The notes under the pieces are model-generated. The model searched no databases, was not told where the DNA came from, and saw nothing but the letters and a program-made list of their open reading frames with translations. From contig NZ_SMKR01000027.1 in NCBI RefSeq assembly GCF_004348725.1, positions 1 through 53,393 on the forward strand: a stretch of DNA of 53,393 nucleotides, given 5' to 3'. Positions 38,435 to 46,825 of this stretch are shown in pieces. This stretch comes from Kribbella turkmenica. GTDB lineage: Bacteria; Actinomycetota; Actinomycetes; Propionibacteriales; Kribbellaceae. Numbering within the stretch: the first letter of the stretch is position 1; each line of letters begins with the position of its first letter. Position numbers and translations under genes: made by a program.

Positions 38435-39304
38435 ATGACCAAGTTGATGATCGGGACCGATCTCGCCGCCGAACTGGTGGCGAAGGCGGCTGACCGGGCC
38501 CGGGTGCTGCAGGACGAGACCGGCGTCCAGCCCTGCCTGGCGACCGTGCTGGTGGGCGACGACCCCGCGTCCGCGACGTACGTGCGGATGAAGCAGAATC
38601 GGTCCAGGAAGGCCGGGATCGCGTCCCGGAGCATCGTCCTGCCCGCGGAGACGACGACCGGGGAACTCGTCGCCGAGCTGCGGAAGCTCTCGAACGACCC
38701 CGCGGTCCACGGGATCCTGCTGCAGCACCCCGTGCCGGCGCAGATCGACGAGCGGGCCGCGTTCGAGGCGATCGACCCGGCCAAGGACGTCGACGGCGTG
38801 ACCATGCACGCGTTCGCCGCGATGGCGTTCGGTGAACCCGGGTTCCGGTCCTGCACTCCGGGCGGCATCCTGCGGCTGCTCGAGGCGTACGACGTCCCGA
38901 TCGAAGGCGCGCACGCGGTCGTCATCGGCCGCAGCCCGATCCTCGGCAAACCGGCCGGGATGTTGCTGCTGGCATCGAACGCGACGGTCACCTACACGCA
39001 TTCGCGGACCAGGAACCTGCCCGAGATCGTCCGCACCGCGGACATCGTGGTCGCCGCGGTCGGCATGCCGAACTTCGTCCGCGGCGACTGGCTGAAGCCG
39101 GGCGCGGTGGTGGTCGACGCCGGGTACAACGACGGCAACGTCGGCGACGTCCACTTCGACGAGGCGGCGGCCGTGGCGAGCTCGATCACGCCGGTCCCGG
39201 GCGGGGTCGGCCCGATGACGATCGCGCTGCTGCTGGAGCAGACCGTCGCCGCGGCCGAGGCACAATCCGAGACGGCTGTCCACTCTCTGGCCACTCTGCC
39301 CTAG
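38435..39304 (+). CDS. folD: Methylenetetrahydrofolate dehydrogenase / cyclohydrolase
   Basis: Bifunctional cytoplasmic enzyme that interconverts 5,10-methylene- and 10-formyl-tetrahydrofolate with NADP. The 289-residue protein shows ASATYVRMKQNRSRKAGI (folate site with the catalytic Lys region), GILLQHPVPAQID, PCTPGGI-like SCTPGGILRLLEAY, the nucleotide-binding VVIGRSPILGKPAGMLLL, and TPVPGGVGPMTIALLLEQT. The ATG at 38435 has AAGGAG 8 bases upstream, just after a ZTP riboswitch. It fits with metH elsewhere in the window as part of one-carbon metabolism. Confidence 0.97.
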   Translation: MTKLMIGTDLAAELVAKAADRARVLQDETGVQPCLATVLVGDDPASATYVRMKQNRSRKAGIASRSIVLPAETTTGELVAELRKLSNDPAVHGILLQHPVPAQIDERAAFEAIDPAKDVDGVTMHAFAAMAFGEPGFRSCTPGGILRLLEAYDVPIEGAHAVVIGRSPILGKPAGMLLLASNATVTYTHSRTRNLPEIVRTADIVVAAVGMPNFVRGDWLKPGAVVVDAGYNDGNVGDVHFDEAAAVASSITPVPGGVGPMTIALLLEQTVAAAEAQSETAVHSLATLP

Positions 39305-39336
39305 GGTTGAGGTAGACGACCTAAGGAGGCAGGCAC

Positions 39337-39705
39337 GTGGCGGTACGGGCGATCCGGGGTGCCACCCAGCTGGAGGTGGACGAGCGCGAGCACCTGCTCG
39401 AGCGGTCCGCCGAGCTGGTGAAGGCGGTCCTGGAAGCGAACGATCTGGACCGCGAGGACCTGATCAGCATCCTGTTCACCGTCACGCCGGACCTGCACTC
39501 GGAGTTTCCCGCCGTCGCCGGCCGGCAGATCGGGCTGACCGACGTACCGCTGATGTGCATGCAGGAGATCGACGTGCCGCACGCGCTGCCGCGGGTGGTC
39601 CGGATGATGGTGCACGCGGAGTCGCCGCGGTCGCGGGAGAAGATCCAGCACGTCTACCTGCACGGGGCGGTTGCCCTCCGTCCCGACCTGACGGGCGCCC
39701 AGTGA
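39337..39705 (+). CDS. aroH: Chorismate mutase, AroH type
   Basis: Converts chorismate to prephenate, the branch point to Phe and Tyr. The 122-residue trimeric AroH-class enzyme has VRAIRGATQLEVDER at the N-terminus, LISILFTVTPDLHSEFPA, and the catalytic RVVRMMVHAESP stretch. The GTG at 39337 follows AAGGAGG. A TAGGGT -10 overlaps the folD stop. Its stop overlaps the start of tyrA (GTGA), so the two successive steps to tyrosine are translationally coupled. Confidence 0.95.
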   Translation: MAVRAIRGATQLEVDEREHLLERSAELVKAVLEANDLDREDLISILFTVTPDLHSEFPAVAGRQIGLTDVPLMCMQEIDVPHALPRVVRMMVHAESPRSREKIQHVYLHGAVALRPDLTGAQ

Positions 39706-40766
39706 CCGAGTTGCGCGGGCCGGTCCGGATCGTCGGCGCCGGGCTCATCGGTACGTCGATCGGCCTGGCGCTGGCCCGGCTTGGTGTGGTGGTGGAACTG
39801 GTCGACGCCGATCCGGACAACGCGCTGATGGCCGAGCGGATCGGGGCCGGCTCCCGGCTGGTCCAGATCGAGCCGCAGCTCGTCGTGGTGGCCGTACCGC
39901 CGGACCACGTCGGCGAGGTGGTCGCCGAGCAGCTCGCGCAGACCGGCGCGATCGTCACCGACGCCGCGAGCGTGAAGTCGAAGCCGCTCGCCGACGCGGC
40001 CCGGCTGACCGGCGACCTCAGCCGGTACGTCGGCAGTCACCCGATGGCCGGGTCCGAGCGGAACGGGCCGCTCGCGGCCCGCGCCGACCTGTTCGACGGC
40101 GCGACCTGGGCGATCACCCCGCACGAGACCAGCGCGCCGGAGGCGGTCGAGCTGGTCCGGCGGCTCGCGGAGGCGTCCGGCGCGCGCACGGTCGAGCTCT
40201 CGGTCGAGGACCACGACCTCGCGGTCGCCCGGGTCTCGCACCTGCCGCACCTGATGTCGGCGCTGGCCGCCGGCACGCTGGTGGACGCGCCGAACTCACA
40301 CCTGCAGCTGTCCGGCCAGGGCGTCCGGGACGTGACCCGGATCGCGGCCGGCGACCCGAAGCTGTGGACCCAGATCGTCTCGGCGAACTCGGCCGCGCTC
40401 GCCGGCCTGCTGGAGCAGATCCGCGGCGAGCTCGACCGCGTTCTTGTTGCTCTAGGCAAGGAAGAGGCCGCCGAGGAGCTGACCACGATCCTCGGTCAGG
40501 GCGTTTCCGGTGCGGTCCGGGTGCCCGGCAAGCACGGCGCCCCGCACATCGACCTGGTCACCGTGCTGGTCACCATTCCCGACCGGCCGGGGCAGCTGGC
40601 CCGGCTGTTCGCGGACGCGGCCGCGTCCGGCGCCAACGTCGAGGACCTGCGGATCGACCACAGCCCGGCCCGGCCGGTCGGTGAGGTCGAGCTGGCCGTG
40701 AAGCCCGGCTCGGTCGACCAGTTGGTCGAGGTCCTGACCGAGCGTGGCTGGGTGGTCCACCGGTAG
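39702..40766 (+). CDS. tyrA: Prephenate dehydrogenase with ACT domain
   Basis: Oxidatively decarboxylates prephenate to 4-hydroxyphenylpyruvate for tyrosine synthesis. The 354-residue protein has the Rossmann motif VGAGLIGTSIGLALARLG, the catalytic region GSHPMAGSERNGP, and SHLPHLMSALAAGTL. A C-terminal ACT domain (about 278-354: HIDLVTVLVTIPDRPGQLARLFADAAASGANVEDLRIDH) probably gives feedback control by tyrosine. The GTG at 39702 overlaps aroH by four bases. Confidence 0.95.
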   Translation: MTELRGPVRIVGAGLIGTSIGLALARLGVVVELVDADPDNALMAERIGAGSRLVQIEPQLVVVAVPPDHVGEVVAEQLAQTGAIVTDAASVKSKPLADAARLTGDLSRYVGSHPMAGSERNGPLAARADLFDGATWAITPHETSAPEAVELVRRLAEASGARTVELSVEDHDLAVARVSHLPHLMSALAAGTLVDAPNSHLQLSGQGVRDVTRIAAGDPKLWTQIVSANSAALAGLLEQIRGELDRVLVALGKEEAAEELTTILGQGVSGAVRVPGKHGAPHIDLVTVLVTIPDRPGQLARLFADAAASGANVEDLRIDHSPARPVGEVELAVKPGSVDQLVEVLTERGWVVHR

Positions 40767-40785
40767 GCGCCGGGGTTGTCCCCTG

Positions 40786-40802
40786 CCAGAGGTAACCTCT
40801 GG
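40786..40802. promoter_or_regulatory. 17-bp palindrome centred on the leaderless cmk promoter
   Basis: CCAGAGGTAACCTCTGG is a perfect inverted repeat around one A. It contains the -10 TAACCT (40793-40798), which lies 7 bases before the cmk ATG. A protein bound here would block the promoter, or the symmetry is coincidental. Confidence 0.5.
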
Positions 40803-40805
40803 GCC

Positions 40806-41501
40806 ATGATCATCGCTGTGGACGGCCCGAGCGGGTCCGGCAAGTCGAGCACGGCCCGGGGCGTCGCCACCCGGCTCGGACTTCGGTACCTCGACACCGG
40901 TGCGACGTACCGCGCGGTGACCTGGTCGGCCCTGGAGCACGGCCTCGATCTGGACGACACGGCGGCGGTGGCGCAGCGCGCCCGGGAGCTGCGGCTGGAG
41001 ATCAGCACCAACCCCTCGAAACAGTACGTGATCGCCGACGACGTCGACGTGACGACCGCGATCCGGGAGCCCCGGATCAGCGAGACCGTCAGCAAGATCG
41101 CCACCAACCTGGACGTCCGCAAGGAGCTGATCCGGCGGCAGCGCGCGATCATCGACGCCGCCCAGCCGACCGGCGGCATCGTGGTCGAGGGCCGCGACAT
41201 CGCCACCGTGGTCGCGACCGACGCCGAGCTGAAGGTCCACCTGACCGCCGACCAGGACGCCCGGATGGCGCGGCGCGGCGCCGAGCTGACCGCCGGCGCG
41301 GTCACGGCCGACCAGTTGCGCGACCAGATCGTCCGCCGGGACGCCGACGACGCGACGGTCTCGCAGTTCCTGGTGGCCTCCGACGGTGCCGTCACCGTCG
41401 ACTCGACACATCTGTCCCTGGAGGAGGTCGTCGACGTGATCAGCCGGCTCGCGAAGGAGGCCGAGGCCGCCCCTCGTGGCCCCGGCGACCGGGAGTCATG
41501 A
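40806..41501 (+). CDS. cmk: Cytidylate kinase
   Basis: Phosphorylates CMP/dCMP with ATP. The 231-residue protein opens MIIAVDGPSGSGKSSTARGVA (P-loop at about 7-15), then LRYLDTGATYRAVTWSALEHG and VEGRDIATVVATDAELKVHLTADQDARMARRG, all diagnostic. The ATG at 40806 has no leader: a TAACCT -10 lies 7 bases upstream. Its stop overlaps plsC (ATGA). The order aroH-tyrA-cmk-plsC-der is conserved in Actinobacteria. Confidence 0.97.
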   Translation: MIIAVDGPSGSGKSSTARGVATRLGLRYLDTGATYRAVTWSALEHGLDLDDTAAVAQRARELRLEISTNPSKQYVIADDVDVTTAIREPRISETVSKIATNLDVRKELIRRQRAIIDAAQPTGGIVVEGRDIATVVATDAELKVHLTADQDARMARRGAELTAGAVTADQLRDQIVRRDADDATVSQFLVASDGAVTVDSTHLSLEEVVDVISRLAKEAEAAPRGPGDRES

Positions 41502-42226
41502 CGGCCCAAGTGACGGGGCACTTGGAGTTGCCCCGCACCGACGACCTGCCCCGGCTCCCGTACCGGCTCGCGCTGCCGCTGCGCCGGGTCGCGAAGGCGT
41601 ATTTCCGGCGCCGCTACGACGTGATCGTGCACACCGAGGATTTGTTCCCGCGCACCGGTCCGGTGCTGATGGCCTCGAATCATCTCGGTCTGCTGGACGG
41701 CCCGCTGCTCGGGGCGATCGCGCCGCGGATGCTGCATCAGCTCGGGAAGATCGAGGCGTTCGGCGGACTCCAGGGTCGCGTCCTGCACCGGTTCGGCCAG
41801 ATCCCGGTGGACCGGTCGACGTACGACACGCTCGCGATCCGCAAGGCGATCCACGTCCTGCGGGACGGTCGGGTGCTCAACATCTATCCGGAGGGGACCC
41901 GCGGCCCGGGCGACTTCCGCCGGATCCGGACCGGAGTGGCGTACCTGGCGATGGTGACCGGCGCGCCGATCCTGCCGGTGGCGCTGCTCGGGACCCGCCT
42001 GCCGCACGGTGACGTGGAGCGGTTCCCACCGGCCGGGAGCCGCGTGGACGTGGTCTACGGCACGCCGTTCACCATCGACCGCGTACCCTTTCCGAGGAGG
42101 CACTCCGACGTACGAGCGGTTGCCGACCAGATCGGCGACGTGCTGCGAGCCCATGTCAGGGCGGCCGTCGAAGCGACCGGCCACCCGCTCCCGGGTGCGC
42201 CAGACAAGAAGGATCCTGATGAGTGA
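41498..42226 (+). CDS. plsC: 1-acylglycerol-3-phosphate acyltransferase family protein
   Basis: Adds the second fatty acyl chain to lysophosphatidate, or a related acyl transfer, at the membrane. The 242-residue protein has the HX4D motif as [10 protein letters not shown], the substrate motif [13 protein letters not shown], and [13 protein letters not shown]. The N-terminal region is amphipathic rather than a clear transmembrane helix. The ATG overlaps the cmk stop by four bases, and the gene overlaps der by eight bases. The exact acyl acceptor is not certain. Confidence 0.9.
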   Translation: MTAQVTGHLELPRTDDLPRLPYRLALPLRRVAKAYFRRRYDVIVHTEDLFPRTGPVLMASNHLGLLDGPLLGAIAPRMLHQLGKIEAFGGLQGRVLHRFGQIPVDRSTYDTLAIRKAIHVLRDGRVLNIYPEGTRGPGDFRRIRTGVAYLAMVTGAPILPVALLGTRLPHGDVERFPPAGSRVDVVYGTPFTIDRVPFPRRHSDVRAVADQIGDVLRAHVRAAVEATGHPLPGAPDKKDPDE

Positions 42227-43598
42227 CCTGCCCACCGGCTACGACTTCGCCGAGCCCACGCACGAGCGCGAAGACACCGGGCCGCTGCCCGTGCTCGCGA
42301 TCGTCGGGCGGCCGAACGTGGGCAAGTCCACGCTGGTGAACCGCATCATCGGCCGCCGCGAGGCCGTCGTCGAGGACACCCCGGGCGTCACCCGGGACCG
42401 GGTCTCGTACGACGCGAACTGGGCCGGCCGCGGCTTCACCGTGGTCGACACCGGCGGGTGGGACCCGGACGCGGTCGGCATGGCCGCGCTGGTCGCGGCC
42501 CAGGCCGAGATCGCCATCAACGCCGCCGACGCGGTGCTGTTCGTGGTGGACGCGACGGTCGGGATCACGGACGCCGACGAGGCAGTGGTCCGGGTACTGC
42601 GCAAGTCCGGCAAGCCGGTCGTCCTGGCCGCCAACAAGGTCGACGACCAGCGGATCGAGTCCGAGGCGATGAACCTGTGGAGCCTTGGCATCGGCGAGCC
42701 GTTCCCGGTGTCGGCGATGCACGGCCGCGGCACCGGCGACATGCTGGACGCCGTCCTGGCCGCGCTGCCGGAGGCGCCGCCGGAGCGCGACGGCGAGGCC
42801 GGCGGACCGCGCCGGGTGGCGATCGTCGGCAAGCCGAACGTGGGCAAGTCCTCGTTGCTGAACAAGGTCGCCAAGGAGGACCGGGTCGTCGTCAGCGACG
42901 TCGCGGGGACGACGGTCGACCCGGTGGACGAGCTGATCACCCTCGGCGGCAAGGAGTGGCGGTTCATCGACACCGCCGGCATCCGGCGCAAGGTCAAGAA
43001 CGCCCAGGGCCACGAGTACTACGCCTCCCTGCGGACCAACGCGGCGATCGAACGGGCCGAGGTCGTCGTCGTGGTCATCGACGCGTCCGAGGTGATGTCG
43101 GAGCAGGACCTGCGGATCATGAACGCGGTCGAGGAGGCCGGCAAGGCGCTGGTGATCGCGTACAACAAGTGGGACCTGGTCGACGAGGACCGGCGCTACT
43201 ACCTGGAGCGCGAGATCGACCGCGACCTGGTCCAGTTCCGCTGGGCGCCGCGGGTGAACATCAGCGCCCTCACCGGCCGGCACATGGAGAAGCTCGTGCC
43301 TGCGATCGAGGCCGCGCTGGACGGCTGGCAGACCCGGGTCCCGACCGGTCAGCTGAACGCGTTCCTCGGCCGGCTGGTCGCCGCGCACCCGCACCCGGTT
43401 CGCTCCGGCAAGCAACCGAAGATCCTGTTCGGCACCCAGGCGACCACGATGCCGCCGACCTTCGCGATCTTCACCTCCGGGCAGATCGAGCCGTCGTACC
43501 AGCGGTTCATCGAACGGCGGCTCCGCGAGGACTTCGGCTTCGTCGGCAGCCCGGTCCACGTGCAGATCCGCGCCCGCCAGAAGAGGTCCAAGCGCTGA
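42219..43598 (+). CDS. der: Ribosome biogenesis GTPase Der (EngA)
   Basis: Essential GTPase for 50S ribosome assembly, with two G domains in tandem. The first P-loop is GRPNVGKST (about 29-37), with DTGG and NKVD. The second is GKPNVGKSS (about 204-212), with DTAG and NKWD. A C-terminal KH-like domain (about 375-459) ends in a basic tail RARQKRSKR. The 459-residue length is normal for the family. The ATG at 42219 follows AAGGA and lies inside the end of plsC. Confidence 0.97.
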   Translation: MSDLPTGYDFAEPTHEREDTGPLPVLAIVGRPNVGKSTLVNRIIGRREAVVEDTPGVTRDRVSYDANWAGRGFTVVDTGGWDPDAVGMAALVAAQAEIAINAADAVLFVVDATVGITDADEAVVRVLRKSGKPVVLAANKVDDQRIESEAMNLWSLGIGEPFPVSAMHGRGTGDMLDAVLAALPEAPPERDGEAGGPRRVAIVGKPNVGKSSLLNKVAKEDRVVVSDVAGTTVDPVDELITLGGKEWRFIDTAGIRRKVKNAQGHEYYASLRTNAAIERAEVVVVVIDASEVMSEQDLRIMNAVEEAGKALVIAYNKWDLVDEDRRYYLEREIDRDLVQFRWAPRVNISALTGRHMEKLVPAIEAALDGWQTRVPTGQLNAFLGRLVAAHPHPVRSGKQPKILFGTQATTMPPTFAIFTSGQIEPSYQRFIERRLREDFGFVGSPVHVQIRARQKRSKR

Positions 43599-43915
43599 TT
43601 CGGTTGCCTTCGAAGGGCTGCCGACGAGGGTTCGCCGGTGATCAGAACCTTCGAGGTCGAGCCGGTCGGCACTGTGCCTTCCAGCTGCACGACGCCGACC
43701 GGCAAGCCCGCACGCATGGGAAGCAGACGGGCACTGCTCGTCGACGAGCGGACCCTGCGCGACGCGCACGGGTGGGCTGCCGGATCGCTCAGCGCAGGCG
43801 CAACCGCCCCGCACGAGCCGCCATTTGGTCCCTGACCGTCGACCTCCCAACCCGGTCAGAACCACCCCTATGAATGCGGTAAGGTTTACCCCGGCTCGCT
43901 CTCCGGGGCGAGTTC
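43599..43915. other. Intergenic region between der and tRNA-Pro
   Basis: I find no gene here that I can support; short open frames have no recognisable family features. A -10-like TAAGGT at 43880-43885 may start the tRNA transcript. The arms GGTAA and TTACC overlap it. Confidence 0.5.
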
Positions 43916-43989
43916 CGGGCTGTGGCCTAGTCAGGTAAGGCGCTTGTCTGGGGGACAAGAGATCCCGAGTTCAAATCTCGGCAGCCCGA
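43916..43989 (+). tRNA. tRNA-Pro (anticodon GGG)
   Basis: A 74-base cloverleaf. The acceptor stem is CGGGCTG with CAGCCCG, the D arm GCCT/AGGC, the anticodon stem CTTGT/ACAAG around the loop CTGGGGG (anticodon GGG), and the T arm CCGAG-TTCAAAT-CTCGG. The discriminator base is A. The 3' CCA is not fully encoded (ACCG follows). It reads CCC (and CCU by wobble) codons. Confidence 0.95.
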
Positions 43990-43993
43990 CCGC

Positions 43994-44028
43994 AAGAGGG
44001 GCACCGATTTCTGTCGGTGCCCCTCTTT
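43994..44028 (+). terminator. Rho-independent terminator after tRNA-Pro
   Basis: A perfect 14-bp stem (43994-44007 with 44014-44027), 6-base loop TTTCTG, and a short T-run. It begins 5 bases after the tRNA end. Confidence 0.9.
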
Positions 44029-44070
44029 ACGTTTGTCTCCATGAACACATCGGGGGATGCCCGAACCTGA

Positions 44071-44381
44071 AGCGACGACCAGTTGCGCGACGCCATCCGC
44101 GGATCGAATTGCTGGCCGACGTCCTTGCCGGCCTCGGTGGCGGCGACAGCGCTGCGAACCGAGTTCGGGTCCGGAACGCTGTGCGCCTCGGTCTGGATTG
44201 CGCGCACCTGAACACGCCCGTACGTCCGTCAACGACAGACGAAGGGTTCACGGAGCCGGTACGGCCGGAGATGCTGCGAACCGCGGCGCCGGCGTTGGCG
44301 ATGGCTTGGTTCGCCTTGCGCCTTCGATCGTCAGTTCTGTGGTCCGACTCACGCCCTGTCGCCCACTTGCTTGCGGTGTAA
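44071..44381 (+). pseudogene. Decayed endonuclease-like gene fragment
   Basis: Two adjoining frames together read like one small DNA-binding/nuclease protein. The first frame gives SDDQLRDAIRGSNCW (44071-44115), preceded by a stop and lacking a start codon. The second gives ADVLAGLGGGDSAANRVRVR, then NAVRLGLDCAHLNTP and LRTAAPALAMAWFALRLRSS up to the TAA at 44381. The join is restored by adding one G at about 44115 (TGGCC to TGGGCC). From memory, intact actinobacterial proteins with this layout continue into a PD-(D/E)XK endonuclease domain, which is missing here. So it appears truncated at both ends and frameshifted. The family name is tentative. Confidence 0.45.
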
Positions 44382-44402
44382 TGCTGTAATCGGGAGGCGG
44401 AG

Positions 44403-45347
44403 ATGGCGGACGACACGGCTGAGGACGACGTACTGGACGCCTACTCCCGGGTGGTCTCGGGAGTGGCGGAGCACTTGATCCCGCGGGTGGCCAGCCTGCG
44501 GATCGCGAGCCGGCGAGGCGACTCGTCCGGGTCGGGCGTGGTTCTGACCGCGGACGGCCACCTGCTGACCAACGCGCATGTGGTCGGGGGCAGCGATCAG
44601 GCGACCGCCGAGTTCGCCGACGGTACGGCGGCACAGGCCCGCGTGGTCGGTGTGGACCGGCTGTCGGACCTCGCCGTACTGCGGGCCGACCGGGAGGTCC
44701 CGGACCCGCCGGAGTACGGGGACGCGGACCACCTGAAGGTCGGGAACCTGGTGGTTGCGGTCGGCAACCCGCTCGGCCTGGCCGGGAGCGTGACCGCCGG
44801 CGTGGTCAGCGCGCTCGGCCGGTCGCTGCCGGTGCGGACCTCGAACGCGACCCGGATGATCGAGGACGTGATCCAGACCGACGCGGCGCTGAACCCGGGC
44901 AACTCCGGCGGAGCACTTGCCGACGGCAACGGCCGGGTCATCGGCATCAACACGGCAGTCGCCGGCATCGGCCTCGGCCTGGCGGTCCCGATGAACACGA
45001 CCACCCGCCGGATCATCTACTCGCTCCTGCACGACGGCCGGGTGCGGCGTGCCTACCTCGGGCTGGTCACGACGCCGGCACGGCTGCGGCCGCAGCTCGC
45101 CGAACGCTTCGACCAGCGCACCGCGCTGCGCGTCGTCGAGGTGATCGCGGGAAGCCCCGCAGCCCAGGCCGGCCTCCGCCAGGGCGACCTCGTCCTCGCC
45201 GTCGACGGCGCGCCGCTGCGGGACGCCCAGTCCCTGCAACGGCTCCTGTTCGAGGACGCCATCAGTCGCCGCACCGAGATCACCGCCATCCGCAACGGCG
45301 CTCTGGTCGACGTGGTGGCTTTCCCGGCCGAGCTCACCGACCGCTGA
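44403..45347 (+). CDS. Trypsin-like serine protease with PDZ domain (HtrA/S1C), no signal peptide
   Basis: A 314-residue protease with the catalytic triad H59 (TNAHVV), D89 (LSDLAVL) and S168 (NPGNSGGAL). A single C-terminal PDZ domain (about 220-310: LRVVEVIAGSPAAQAGLRQGDLVLAVDG) follows. Most HtrA proteins carry a signal peptide or membrane anchor, but the N-terminus here (MADDTAEDDVLDAYSRVVSG) is hydrophilic. It is therefore probably cytoplasmic, or exported by a route that cannot be seen. The ATG at 44403 follows GGGAGG. The gene is monocistronic and convergent with the CdiI-like gene. Confidence 0.9.
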   Translation: MADDTAEDDVLDAYSRVVSGVAEHLIPRVASLRIASRRGDSSGSGVVLTADGHLLTNAHVVGGSDQATAEFADGTAAQARVVGVDRLSDLAVLRADREVPDPPEYGDADHLKVGNLVVAVGNPLGLAGSVTAGVVSALGRSLPVRTSNATRMIEDVIQTDAALNPGNSGGALADGNGRVIGINTAVAGIGLGLAVPMNTTTRRIIYSLLHDGRVRRAYLGLVTTPARLRPQLAERFDQRTALRVVEVIAGSPAAQAGLRQGDLVLAVDGAPLRDAQSLQRLLFEDAISRRTEITAIRNGALVDVVAFPAELTDR

Positions 45348-45385
45348 GCTCCGCTCGGACCATAACTCCAGTCCTGGGCCGCAGC

Positions 45386-45437
45386 GGTCGCAGGCGACCC
45401 CGGCGTACCGGTGGCCGAGCGAGTTTCGGCCGCTCGG
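45386..45437. terminator. Hairpins between convergent genes
   Basis: Two stems lie between the protease and the convergent CdiI-like gene: GGTCGC/GCGACC (45386-45399) and CCGAGCG/CGCTCGG (45415-45437). They may end transcription from both sides. The rest of 45348-45457 shows no gene. Confidence 0.4.
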
Positions 45438-45457
45438 GGAGACGGCAGAGCTGCTGT

Positions 45458-45976
45458 TCAGGCCGAGCTGAACGCTGCGATGATCGCGGGGCCGAGGTCA
45501 CCCGAGGGCGGACTGGTCAGCTCTGTGGTCTCGGTGTCAATGGCGTTGAAGACGTCTGATCGTCTTCGGTCGCGGCGCAGGGGAATAACCTTGATGAGGC
45601 TTGCCTGGCGGCTTACGTCGACAAGATCAGCCGGAGCGAGGAAGGCCCGCCAGCTCCGGACGCCCGCTTGCGAAAGTATCGGGCCACGGAAGGCACGCCC
45701 TTGCTCTGTCCATTCGTCTTGACGCGGGTGCGGCACGACTTCCGCGTGTTGCGACAGCAGACTGAGGACCTGCTGACCCAATGAATCCGCGGACGTATCT
45801 ACGTCTAGCACGACCGGCCGCTCCGGGCGTCCAAGCCACAGACCTGTTGTCGTCCTCGCCGAGCGGAGGACGTAGTACGCATCAGGTCGGCGGTAGATCG
45901 AGACCAACGCGCGATGATCCTCGGGCGCGACTCTCGATGCTACTTTCCGCCGACTGAACACCTGACCGAGCTTCAC
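45458..45976 (-). CDS. CdiI-like (DUF1436-type) immunity protein, probable
   Basis: A 172-residue protein. The segments RRPDAYYVLRSARTTTGLWLG, AGVRSWRAFLAPADLVDVSR, IKVIPLRRDRRRSDVFNAID and the ending GDLGPAIIAAFSSA fit the pattern of CdiI/DUF1436 proteins. These neutralise toxins in contact-dependent inhibition and related polymorphic toxin systems. The assignment rests on remembered pattern, not a search. The GTG start at 45976 lies 9 bases after the upstream hydrolase stop, with only a weak ribosome site. Third positions are visibly less GC-rich than in the neighbours, suggesting horizontal acquisition. No toxin gene is adjacent, so it is an orphan here. Confidence 0.55.
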   Translation of the reverse strand: MKLGQVFSRRKVASRVAPEDHRALVSIYRRPDAYYVLRSARTTTGLWLGRPERPVVLDVDTSADSLGQQVLSLLSQHAEVVPHPRQDEWTEQGRAFRGPILSQAGVRSWRAFLAPADLVDVSRQASLIKVIPLRRDRRRSDVFNAIDTETTELTSPPSGDLGPAIIAAFSSA

Positions 45977-45985
45977 CGCGCTCTT

Positions 45986-46645
45986 CTACCAGCCACGTTC
46001 TCGCCACTCGGGGACGTTCGGGCGTTCCTTGCCGAGGGTGGTGTCGGCGCCGTGGCCCGGGTATACCCACGTCTCGTCGGGAAGTGCGTCGAAGAGCTTG
46101 GCCTCGACGTCGTTGATCAGCGAGGTGAAGCGCTCCGCGTCCCCCTCGGTGTTCCCGACGCCGCCCGGGAAGAGGGAGTCGCCGGTGAACAGGTGGGGCG
46201 GGCCGGCCGGGTCGTCGTACAGGAGGGCGATCGAGCCGGGCGTGTGGCCGACGAGGTGGATGACCTTCAGCGTGCACCGGCCGACCGGGATGGTGGCGCC
46301 CTCGTCGACGTTCTCGTCCGTGGGGACGCCGATGCCCTCGGCGTCGTACCGGCCGGCGACCGTGGTCGCGCTGGTCCGGGCGACCACCTCGGCGAGCGCC
46401 TGCCAGTGGTCCTGGTGCCGGTGCGTGGTGACGACCCGCTCGAGGCCGCCGTCGCCGACCAGGTTCAGCAGCGTCTGAGCGTCGTTCGCCGCGTCGATCA
46501 GGACCTGCTCGTCGGTACGGCGGCAGCGCAGCAGGTAGGCGTTGTTGTCCATCGGCCCGACGGCCACCTTGGTGATCATCAACTCGGCCAGCTCGTGGGT
46601 CTGCGCCGGTCCGCCGACCTTGACGTTGCCGTGGTACTCCGCCAT
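45986..46645 (-). CDS. Metallo-beta-lactamase-fold hydrolase (glyoxalase II-like)
   Basis: A 219-residue MBL-fold enzyme. The metal motif HXHXDH is seen as THRHQDHWQAL, followed by HLVGHTPGSIALLY, FTGDSLFPGGVGNTEG and YPGHGADTTLG, which supply the remaining ligands. Such proteins hydrolyse thioesters (for example S-lactoyl-thiols) or similar small molecules. The ATG at 46645 follows AGGAGG; an in-frame start at 46687 is not favoured. It is divergent from uvrA, and many Actinobacteria keep an MBL hydrolase next to uvrA. It appears to be operonic with the CdiI-like gene downstream. Confidence 0.9.
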   Translation of the reverse strand: MAEYHGNVKVGGPAQTHELAELMITKVAVGPMDNNAYLLRCRRTDEQVLIDAANDAQTLLNLVGDGGLERVVTTHRHQDHWQALAEVVARTSATTVAGRYDAEGIGVPTDENVDEGATIPVGRCTLKVIHLVGHTPGSIALLYDDPAGPPHLFTGDSLFPGGVGNTEGDAERFTSLINDVEAKLFDALPDETWVYPGHGADTTLGKERPNVPEWRERGW

Positions 46646-46737
46646 GCATCCTCCTGGATTCGGTCCTGCGACCGATCCTTGCACCAACCACCCCGCCGGG
46701 TCATGTCCGGACGGGTCGTCCGGAGCACCGTCCGCGA

Positions 46738-46753
46738 TCGAATATACTTTCGA
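46738..46753. promoter_or_regulatory. SOS (LexA) box overlapping a uvrA promoter
   Basis: TCGAATATACTTTCGA keeps the outer TCGAA...TTCGA of the actinobacterial LexA site and differs from the usual inner C and G. A strong -10 hexamer TATACT (46743-46748) lies inside it, so LexA binding would block the promoter. A further stem CCGGACG/CGTCCGG is at 46707-46723. Confidence 0.65.
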
Positions 46754-46825
46754 AGTGGGCTCGATCGGGGTGCCCGATCCGGCGGCGGAAGTTTTTGTCG
46801 GTGGGCCTCGTTAGCATGACCGGGC

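Noticed and set aside
43638..43835. A 65-residue gene between der and the tRNA
   Set aside because: No ribosome site, no recognisable motifs, and composition like non-coding sequence.
43944..44381. An intact 145-residue gene
   Set aside because: Its start lies inside tRNA-Pro and it runs through the terminator hairpin. Only the part after 44115 looks like old coding sequence.
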